Translations under genes and position numbers: made by a program
NCBI GenBank assembly: GCA_019915135.1
Contig: JAHLMK010000003.1
Span: 2,294,001-2,358,000, forward strand
Reading direction: 5' to 3'
Origin: Strobilurus pachycystidiatus
Taxonomy: Eukaryota; Basidiomycota; Agaricomycetes; Agaricales; Physalacriaceae
DNA length: 64,000 nucleotides
Shown here: positions 55,910 to 64,000 of the stretch, in pieces
Layout: every line of letters begins with the position of its first letter
Position numbering within the stretch: the stretch's first letter is position 1
Notes under the pieces: generated by a model
Database searches by the model: none
Told to the model about the DNA's origin: nothing
Seen by the model: only the letters and a program-made list of their open reading frames with translations

Positions 55910-56367
55910 CCGGTACGGTAAAGCCCCTCGGCCCCATATCGCCACCTATTCATACCATCATCTCCAGGATCGCCGTCGGCGGAAGGAAGTGCATACGTAG
56001 TAGGCATTCACGGAGACGACCATACGTACAGTTCATCATCATTCATTGCATTTTTGTACATACCACATTGCATCTCTTGCTAGCATACATACCACAAAAT
56101 AGTCGACTTAATCCACCTTTATTCTCGACGTTCTATTCAGGAGAACGGCGACAGGCGCCGAGACCAGCAGCTCCTCCGACTAGCCGTCGTTGAATTGCTG
56201 CTAGATCAATACTCTTGACTCTTGAACGCACGTCCTCGATAGCTTCAAACCAGATTCGCGCACAAAACCAATAACTGATATCATTGACTTTGATATTGCA
56301 AAGCGAATAAGCTAGACGACATAGAAACCAGAAACCATAAATGTAGGAAGACATCCACGTAGCAAAT
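55910..56367. other. intergenic between convergent stops
   Basis: About 460 bases of 3' UTR-like sequence; AT-rich in the second half. No gene seen. Confidence 0.4.
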
Positions 56368-57391
56368 CTACTGAGTCGAGGCCATTTGGCCGGCCAACCC
56401 GATACCGGCCATGTTGATGATGGCTTGGTTGAGGGTCCCAAGGACACCGGTATCCGCAGGAAGAGCGGATGAACTGGGAGCGGCTGAACTGCCAGTGGTC
56501 GATGATGGGACAGTGGATGAAGAAGGCTCAACGCTGCTAGAAGGTGGAGGAGGAGGATCGGACGACGTTGTCGACGTGGGGGCAACCCAAGTGGAGGTCG
56601 CAGATTCAGATGTGGATGTAGATGTGGATGTCGTCGTGGGAGTCCACTGACTGCTGTAGGAGGAAGACGTCTTGGTCTTATGCTGCCGCGTGCTCGTCGG
56701 CGCCACCCAGGTGCTCGACGTCGTCGCCACGTCCCCGCTACCATACACCCACGATCCTGAGAGAACACCCAGACTGGTATCCCCGAAGTAGCTGAAAAGA
56801 CCCTCCGAGAAATCGAGATCGCCGGAAGGACATCCCATACACTGTCACGAGCCACGGTAAGAAGGCGTTTGAGGCAATGAAACGGACCCGACGACAAACC
56901 TCGTCCACGATGGTGGCCCCAGCGCTCTTGCCATTGACTGTGATGGTGATCTGCGCGTTGCAGTGCGCTCCATTGTCCCAATCCTTGGTAAGTTAGAAGA
57001 ACCATAAGTAAGGCGCGAGCTGTACACAGCGGCGCTCAACATACTTGGGCACTCATGGCAACAATCTACGGGAAGGAATTGAAAAATTGAGGGCTCAGGA
57101 TGATGATTAGAGACGTACAAAGTCACCGGGATTGTTATAACCTCCACAAGCTCCGCTAAAGGAATATGAACACAACGGAGTGACTCCAAGAATGGTGGCT
57201 TACAGGCCCGTATCATAGTAGGTGAACGACGAACGTGCTTGCAGTTTGGGGCGATGCGCTTCGAAGGAGTAGGTTCTGTTTGCTACAGAACGGGCGTGGG
57301 GGTTGTTGTGGCGCACGACACGGTGAGCATCTGCGGCGCCACTGGGAAGGAAAAGGGCGAGAACGACGGCAGAAAAGATTGGAACAAGCAT
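56368..57391 (-). CDS. secreted double-psi beta-barrel (RlpA/expansin-like) protein
   Basis: The ATG at 57391 gives the signal peptide MLVPIFSAVVLALFLPSGAA. After SSFTYYDTGL an intron leads to the barrel segment GACGGYNNPGDF (57,130-57,160), then FIVAMSAQ. Further on come DWDNGAHCNAQITITVNGKS and AGATIVDEC, joined to MGCPSGDLDFSEGLFSYFGD. This is the Cys-paired double-psi barrel of RlpA-like/expansin-like fungal proteins (GACG, HCN, VxDxCxGC patterns). A Ser/Thr-rich region follows (TSTSTSTSESATSTWVAPTS), likely O-glycosylated, and the end is NMAGIGLAGQMASTQ. Such proteins are extracellular and may bind cell wall or plant polymers. The ending is not a clear GPI signal. Confidence 0.78.
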
Positions 57392-57824
57392 TGTCTGTGG
57401 TAAAGAGCGACGACGGCCAGCGGCCTAATAAAATCCTGTTCGAAGGTAGCGATGTGGCAACAGGTCAAGCCGCGTTTCGTGTCAATCGGACGAATATGTC
57501 AGCGTCGCCACGCGATGGCGATCTGCGCCACCGCAAATGCTTTTTTGGGGTATAGCGCGCGGAAGGAGTCCGAAAAACGATGCAGCAAAGGGAGACATGA
57601 TGGCGTCAGGACGCTCAGGTTAAGATGTACGCTAATTCAAATGTCGCATCATCATCATCAAAACCTTCTTCGACCCTGTCTAGACGCTGAACGCGGAGGG
57701 AGACATTGACAGCCTACTCCGCGCAACCTCGAGAGAAAAGACAAAGGCCGAATCGTATGCGAGTACAGTAAATGAATGCAATAAATAATAGATTACAAGA
57801 TACGCGTACACGGACAAGAGACCA
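57392..57824. other. intergenic, no gene seen
   Basis: About 430 bases between the start of the barrel protein and the FEN1 stop. Contains a short ATC repeat near 57,647. No supported gene. Confidence 0.4.
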
Positions 57825-59537
57825 TCACTTCTTCGTGCGCGCCTTCTTTCCCTTGGACGTACCCTCATCCTTGTCAGCCTATGTTTGAGAATGATTAGGC
57901 GACTCGCTTAAGAAAATCGCGTCGACTACATACCTTCCGCTTCCCTTTTGCAGGCGCAGCTTTCTTCTTCGCGTCTTCCTTTGGTTTGACCGTAAAGAAA
58001 CCATCCAGTCTCCCTTGTTGCTTGGTGTTCAGGAATTTGGTGAGCTTGTCGGCGCCCTTCCTAACACGCTCCTCACTACGAACGTCAGAAGTCAAGCATA
58101 TAAGGAGACAAAATACATACCTGAAACCCTTCTCAGTGACTAGGAACTTGACAAGTCCGTCAACGTCAGGATTCTTCCACTCAAGCTGATGGGATACAAA
58201 TCAACACCAACCAAGAATTCCAATGAAACAGCACGACTAACCTCAATCTCATCAGCAGGTGTCACGTCGGGTTTCTTGAACACCTTCTTAGCCTCTTCCC
58301 AAGGCCAATCCTCGGGCACAACAACCCCCGCCTTTCCTTTACCCTTCTTCTTCTTAGGCTTAGGTTTGGGCTTCGCCTCCTCAGCATCGGAATCAGCATC
58401 AGGTCGCTCGACGTCTGAAGTGGCAGCTGGTGGGTCCTCGTCCTCGTCCTCTGATGGGACCGCGGCTCCTTCCTTCTCAGCTTGTCTAGGACGACAATGG
58501 GTGACATGGGCGCTGACAATGCAACAGACTCACTTCGCGCGTAGATGTTTAACAATGTTCTTCAAGCTGCCGTGCTCTCTTATTAGCTTGAGTGCCGATT
58601 TCGGCCCCACTCCCTTTATAGGCTCAAGATAATCACATCCAAGAAGTATACATAAGTCAATGAACTGGTAGTTGTCAGTCACGACGAACGCCATCTGAGA
58701 AACAGTCACTCACGGTGTCCATGTCCATGTCCAGTCCTTCCAGGGCAACCTTGAGGTTTATTTCACTGATAGGCTGCTTCTTGGCTTCAGAGAAAGTGAG
58801 ATGACGCAAAAGAATCGGTGCCGAGAACGTCAAGGTGTCCATATCCTCTGAGCCTGCTGCATACACCTGAAGAGCGATGGTCAGTTGAATACCCATCTAC
58901 GTCATCTGGTACGCACCTTCCCGCCGCGAGCAAGTTCCGCACATTGTGCTTCCGCTTCAGAGGGTGCCTGGTCTAGGTATGAGCGAAAGGTGCGATGAAA
59001 CATACTTGTTGGACGCACAATGACCACGGGAATGCCCATGAGACCCAAAAGTCGTCGACATTCCTCGTTGTGTTCTCTGGTTACTTTGACAGTGCGCCGT
59101 GAAAATCGGTCAACGTCCTCGGTGGTCCCAGTCTCTTTCGCCTCCTCTCCCCCCTCTTTCGCCTCCTCTCGTCGCGCCAGCCGTTTGGAGAGCTAAATGC
59201 GTCGCGTCATGCCAGTCCCAGCCAGCGAAAGACCTGAGACACGTACCACGCCCTTCTTCAGCTCAGGTGGCTTGCCATCGAACACATACGCCGGCTTGAT
59301 ACCATTCTCGACTATGCGTATCGTGCGGTAGAAGAATCCCATCAGATGACTGGTCGTCTCGCCCGAGTCGTTGGTGAGCATTTCACCGTCGCGTTGGCGC
59401 ACGGCGATGAGGAACTGGTAGATGGACATGGACGCGTCGATGGCGACTTTTCGACCGAAGAGCGTCTTTATTTCGTGTTCCTTGATGGCGGCGGGTGCAT
59501 GCTCGGAGATGAGGCCTGTGAGGCCCTTGATACCCAT
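57825..59537 (-). CDS. RAD27: flap endonuclease 1
   Basis: Structure-specific nuclease removing 5' flaps in lagging-strand synthesis and long-patch base-excision repair. The ATG at 59537 gives [20 protein letters not shown], the mandatory MGI(K)GL N-terminus. [20 protein letters not shown] and [19 protein letters not shown] follow. The I domain has [64 protein letters not shown] and [20 protein letters not shown], with the acidic active-site residues in place. The C-terminal PIP box is [12 protein letters not shown] (QxxLxxFF), then a Lys-rich tail. Stop at 57825-57827. The insert between about 58,300 and 58,470 is a long acidic/Lys-rich linker, as in other basidiomycetes. Confidence 0.95.
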
Positions 59538-59699
59538 TTTGGTGGTGGCGGTGGGAGCGAGGTCGCGTGTGTCACGCGTTGAAGGTGACACCGCTTGTTA
59601 GGCGCCTCATGGCCGAGCGCTCCGGGACTTTGATATATTCTTAGCTGTTCCCACGTCCGTCTCTGTATATAGCCCACTCATTCAACGTCTAGGTAACCG

Positions 59700-60562
59700 A
59701 TGGATTTGGCCCAACAGCAGTATGCGCGCCTCAAGACATTCTGCGCATTGCAGACAGGAATTCTCCTCGAGCTGTACTTGGTCCTCCGCGGATGCATTTT
59801 ACCCTTGCTCAACAACATTCTTGCCGATCCCCAAATACTACTACATCCCGCCGACTTTCGTAGGCAGTTCTTCGCGAACGTCTGGAACTTTATGGCAGAT
59901 AGTGTGGACGAAAGTTCAGCAGAGACAAAGCGTGAGCTCCTGCCAACTCGCGCACAGGGCACCGTACTCGAAATTGGAGCTGGTCAGTACTTTTGACTTG
60001 AAACTCACTGACACGAACTCATCAGCTACTTATGATCGTCAGGCAGCGGTCACAGTGTCAAATATCTCGACACCTCCCGCGTCAAGGCGTACATCGCCTT
60101 GGAGCCAAACACCCTCTTGCACGAGGCTATATACACCAACGCCACCAAGGCCGGTTTCCAGCCCGCACAGATCACCATCTTGGATTGTGGCGCTGAAGAA
60201 ACAGACAAGATTATGGTAGCTCTGCGCGGTAGACAGGTGGACACCATCGTGTCCATCCTCACCTTATGCGGTATCCCAGATCTCGAGAACACCCTCGAGA
60301 AGCTGATACGCGACGTACTGAAGCCGGGTGGGGCCTTCATCTTCTATGAGCACGTCCTTTGCGACGTATCCCACGATGTCAGAATATCCCAAAAGTTCTG
60401 GACGCCAATCTGGCATTTCGTCGTAGGTGTCGCTTGGACAATCCCTCTCATCATATCCTCGAGCGTCTCCCTGTCCAATGGGTTGAACAGAACGTGAAGG
60501 GAAAGAGAAAAGAAGCTCCCAATCTATGGTGGCACCAGCAGGGTTACTTCGTGAAGGCATAG
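59700..60562 (+). CDS. METTL7-like SAM methyltransferase, copy 1 (frame break near the 3' end)
   Basis: The ATG at 59700 opens MDLAQQQYARLKTFCALQTG, with a hydrophobic N-terminal helix (LELYLVLRGCILPLLNNILA). The SAM motif LEIGAGSGHS is formed across the intron (about 59,983-60,044). Further motifs are YIALEPNTLLHEAIYTNATK, ITILDCGAEETDK and VVSILTLCGIP-like strand 4, then DVLKPGGAFIFYEHV. Compared with its tandem copy, one G is missing near 60,427. The direct frame ends in an unrelated tail and stops at 60497, while the family ending (LERLPVQWVEQNV to GYFVKA) continues in another frame to 60562. This is either a pseudogene, a one-base assembly error, or a splice variant. Confidence 0.8.
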
Positions 60563-60764
60563 AGCCGTTGTAATTGCTTCGACTTGTATGTACTCGAGTA
60601 TGTGTCCTATGAGTAGATGACGGGGAACGACAGTTCGTGTCAATGTCAATGCTACGGTATATGAACATGTCCAGTGACTACCCCTGGGCTGGATATTCCA
60701 CGCCGGCCAAACGGCATTTTCCCGTCTCTCCATACAGTTCACTCATCTCACTTCTAGGTAATCA

Positions 60765-61618
60765 ATGGCTGTAGCTCAACAGCAGTATGCGCGCCTCAAG
60801 GCCTTCTGCGCGTTGCAGGCAAACATCCTCCTCAAGCTGTACTTTGTCCTTAGTGGATGCATTTCCCCGTTGCTACACAACATTCTTGCCGATCCCCAAA
60901 TACTCCTTCATCCCGCCGACTTTCGTAGACAGTTCTTCGTGATCGTCTGGAACTTGATGGCAGATGGTGTGGACGAATTTGAGGCAGACAGAAAGCGTGA
61001 GCTTCTGCCAACTCACGCACAGGGCATCGTTCTCGAAATCGGAGCTGGTCAGTACCTTTGACTCGAAACTCGCTAATCAATCACTTATGATCGTCAGGCA
61101 GCGGTCACAGTATCAAATATCTGGACACCTCTCGGGTCAAGGCGTACATTGCCTTGGAGCCAAACATCCTCTTGCACGAGGCTATATACACCAACGCCAC
61201 CAAGGCCGGTTTTCACCCCGCACAGATCACCATCTTGGACTGTGGCGCGGCAGAAACAGACAAGATCATGGTAGCTCTGCGCGGCAGGCAGGTGGACACC
61301 ATCGTGTCCATCCTTACCTTATGCGGTATCCCAGATCTCGAGAACACCCTCGAGAAGCTGATACGCGACGTGCTGAGGCCGGGTGGGGCCTTTGTCTTCC
61401 TTGAACATGTCCTTTGCGACGTGTCCCACGATGTCAGGATAACGCAAAGGTTCTGGACGCCAGTCTGGCAACTTGTCGTAGGGTGTCGCTTAGACAAACC
61501 CTCTCATCGTATCCTCGAGCGTCTCCCTGTGCAATGGGCTGAGCAGAACGTGAAGGAAAAGAAAGAGGAAGTGCCCAATCTTTTTTGGCATCATCAGGGA
61601 TACTTCGTGAAGGCATAG
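60765..61618 (+). CDS. METTL7-like SAM methyltransferase, copy 2
   Basis: Intact tandem copy of the preceding gene with the same intron position. The ATG at 60765 opens MAVAQQQYARLKAFCALQAN. LILADP-type helix and FRRQFFVIVWNLMADGVDEF follow. LEIGAGSGHS is formed across the intron at about 61,048-61,099. The remainder reads YIALEPNILLHEAIYTNATK, VSILTLCGIPDLENTLEKLI and RPGGAFVFLEHVLCDVSHDV and ends CRLDKPSHRILERLPVQWAE, FWHHQGYFVKA-stop. The class I methyltransferase fold, hydrophobic N-terminus and LEIGxGTG/VLRPGG motifs match METTL7/TMT1-type enzymes (ER or lipid-droplet associated). The substrate is unknown. Confidence 0.85.
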
Positions 61619-61796
61619 AGCCGCTGTGATTGCTGACACTTGTATTGACCCCTGGGCCTCGAGCGTCGCAGTCGTTGGCGTTAATAGCAGGTTAAGACAA
61701 TGTACATGTAGAAGAACAGTTATATATGTCATGGTATCTTACGAGTAAATGATGGAAAACGATAAAATTCGACTGGGGAGTTGATTATAGATATAT

Positions 61797-64000
61797 TTAC
61801 CAGAATAACAACCGACGCAACAGGGCAACGTTCGGCGGTGCAGAATCGCGCGGTGGTGGTCGCGGATGCGGACGATAGTCGTCGAACTGCGCGTCCGGAG
61901 GCGTAATTCGCGACTTCTGCATCTGTGGAAGGGTATCAAAGGAGGATCTTGAAGCGAGAACATGTCACGAACCTCATCGTCCATCAAATAGGTCGATAGA
62001 AGCATGTTCCGTATATTGGGCCTCAATTCGAAGTTGTAGTCGTTCGTTGACCGACATTGGGCTTGACACTGCGTCGTGCTGGTTATAAACCTGCCCATCA
62101 TGTTGAACTTGCCCCAATGTATCTTCGAACGATCGTCCGAGTTGAAGTCATCGTTCGCTTCGTGCGAGCGAATGAGATCGGATATATGTACCTCCCTGTC
62201 GGAGTTCAGCACAAGGAAACTTACTAAATGCGTCACTTACAAAGCCGGAATGCAGGCTCCCTTGGTATTCCGCAAAGCCAAGCGATATGCGCGATGTGAT
62301 CGTATGTGTTGTAGGAGGACGTCCCATGACTGCAAGTTCTTCGCCTGTTCGGGACACCGTGCCTTGAACTCTTCCATCGTTCGGTCACCAGGATAGCTGG
62401 AGTTGTTGATACCAGCGACAAAAGCACGCAACGCAGAATAGTTGTTCAGAGTTCGAAGCTTCTGGGCAACTTCTACGAGCTTCTCGATTTGCTTCGCTCG
62501 CGCACGAGGCTTATCGTGACAAAGAATCAAAGAAACCACCCTACCAAGTAGTGATCATTAGCCTGTAGTAGTAGGAGGAAACGAGCAAAAGCGTACCAGT
62601 CGGCAAGATGATTGGAAACGTTGTTGAAACGAGCGATGGAATTTATTTCCGGGTCTTTCTTTCCAGACACAAACGTGTAATGTAGCCAGTGCCGAGGCTG
62701 AGACGACCCGTCAGTGACAAGACATAGACCAATGCCGGAATTGGCTCTTACCTCGATATCAAGAAACAGCTTCGCCTCAAGACGCGTGATTTCTTTGGCC
62801 AGGTCCTCCGGATCAGCATTATTGACGTCCATTGCTAACTTCTGCAGTTCTCGGAGCTGTTGTTTGGGGTTATCTGGCATGTTCTCATACGCGCTGAGAT
62901 CCTCTAGCGGATGTGGTAGTAAAGCCTTGGCCGTTAGAGGTAAGCTGCCTTTCCGTTCCCGTAGGTTGGAAGAAGGTGATGATTTCCTCTTCGCAGGAGA
63001 GGTTGCCTGAGGGCGAGATGATGAATCTAAGTGTTTCTCCTCATCCTCCTCCATTGGCTCCAAGAGACTGTACGAGTCATCGCTTTCGTCTGCAGTATCA
63101 TCCACTTTCAGGGCCCAAGACGCGTCCTTGTCCACTAGGCTGGGTAATAGCTCCAGGAAAGGAAGGAAGTCCGAACCGTAATGGAGAAGGTAAGTTTTTG
63201 AAATGATAGACTTGATAAGAGCGGACAGGGCACCAGCTGTCCCGCGAACGGCAAAGTCATAAGGATAGTCGCGGATCCAGAGTTCCAGGAGATGACATAT
63301 CCTAGATGGACTTTCAGAGACTCGTTCATGAAGCTATTTTTTGCGTACCTCATTTGCGCGTAACATGCAAACATGGGATCACCAGAGGGATTGTCAAGTT
63401 GTCGCATCCGCTTCTGCATTGCCAATAACAGACTTCGCGGGCTAGCGAACCTTCTGTACGTCAGAAGGAAATGGGTGATATAGGTCGGATCTGAGAGATT
63501 ATTAATGATAAGTGGGACATCGATTTCGGATGTCATACCATCGCCGCTGACAGCAAGGAACAATAACTTGTCCAAAAGCTCATCCAGAGTGGCCCACTGA
63601 GCAGGCCGCCTGTGGGACTTCATGAGCGGACGTGACTGAGCGGAACAAAATATACGGACGTCTCCTTTGGCTTGACGGGCTTTGGTTCATCAGCAGCGGG
63701 ACCTACACCATTGACCTCATCTGTCGCCATGATGCCAACCGGACCAAATGGCGCATCATTGGGTGGGTGATCAATATTTGGCAGGTCCTTCTCGGCTGGT
63801 GGCTCAATCTCAACCTCGTCTACAGGTGGCTGACTGAAGGGAGGTGCGCACGGAGTGCTCGTTCGTGATGCAGGTATGGTCGGAAGAGAGGATGATGCAG
63901 ATATTGGCGCAGCAGTATGGGTAGCCAATGATGAGGATGAAGAGACTGTGGGTGTAGCATTCCTAGATCCTTCCCACGGCGGAGTGGATATCAGGTCCGG
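61797..64000 (-). CDS. Ras guanine-nucleotide exchange factor, C-terminal part (5' end outside window)
   Basis: Promotes GDP release from Ras-type GTPases. The visible part starts off the window edge with Ser/Pro-rich sequence (PISASSSLPTIPASRTSTPC), then the REM/GEFN domain: WATLDELLDKLLFLAVSGDG, DPTYITHFLLTYRRFASPRS and, after an intron, ICHLLELWIRDYPYDFAVRG. A disordered Ser-rich acidic linker follows. The CDC25 catalytic domain has ARFNNVSNHLADWVVSLILC, ALRAFVAGINNSSYPGD (FVxGxNNxx motif), SWDVLLQHIRSHRAYRLALR, KGACIPAL, KIHWGKFNMMGRFITSTTQC and IRNMLLSTYLMDDE. It ends VALLRRLLFW at TAA 61797-61799. The frame is intact across eight or more introns. Confidence 0.88.

Overview
The window is nuclear DNA of a filamentous basidiomycete, most likely an Agaricomycete. 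Genes are dense and lie on both strands. Most are cut by many short GT-AG introns (about 35-65 nt). Several proteins belong to families I associate with mushrooms and polypores: a [16 protein letters not shown] VPS13 start, a CPL1-like secreted protein and a DUF4870 membrane protein. There are no operons and no bacterial features. I found no rRNA, tRNA or CRISPR array.

Layout. 1-4011: VPS13 lipid-transfer protein (minus, C-terminus off the window). 4-6.5 kb: mostly empty, with one unrecognised multi-exon gene. 7-11.7 kb: fatty acid elongase and a PH-C2-RasGAP (plus). 12-20.5 kb: AP-2 alpha (minus) head-to-head with epsilon-COP (plus), then a DEAH helicase with a mitochondrial-looking N-terminus (minus). 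20.5-22.6 kb: gene-free, with a G-run tract and small tandem repeats. 22.6-30 kb: glucose-6-phosphate 1-epimerase, DPH7, JAC1/HSCB, a DysF-domain protein and the PP2A scaffold subunit, very tightly packed. 30.6-34 kb: two secreted-protein genes flanking a long foldback (MITE-like) element and a second inverted repeat. 34.3-40.7 kb: DUF4870 membrane protein, RPS24, ARP1/centractin, a conserved small membrane protein, an SVIP-like p97-binding protein and GPI2/PIG-C. 41.5-54.6 kb: bZIP factor, APC4, DRS1 helicase, a BAR/IVY1-like protein, a small gene recovered by splice reconstruction, and MYG1. 55-64 kb: an unknown protein, a secreted double-psi beta-barrel protein, FEN1, a tandem pair of METTL7-like methyltransferases, and the C-terminal part of a RasGEF (its 5' end is off the window).

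Most genes are housekeeping: membrane traffic and lipid transfer (VPS13, AP-2, COPI, ELO, GPI2), RNA and ribosome work (DRS1, DEAH helicase, RPS24, DPH7), cell cycle and signalling (APC4, PP2A, RasGAP, RasGEF, FEN1), and Fe-S or mitochondrial functions (JAC1, MYG1). They are not a pathway cluster. Several neighbours share very short divergent or convergent gaps.

The points most worth a second look are: a run of single-base frame breaks confined to the middle of AP-2 alpha; a GC-AG intron at its 5' end; the approximately 660-bp foldback element; an N-myristoylated VIM-motif protein resembling animal SVIP; a frame break in one copy of the methyltransferase pair; and small spliced genes that are easily missed. 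I saw no convincing new multi-gene system.
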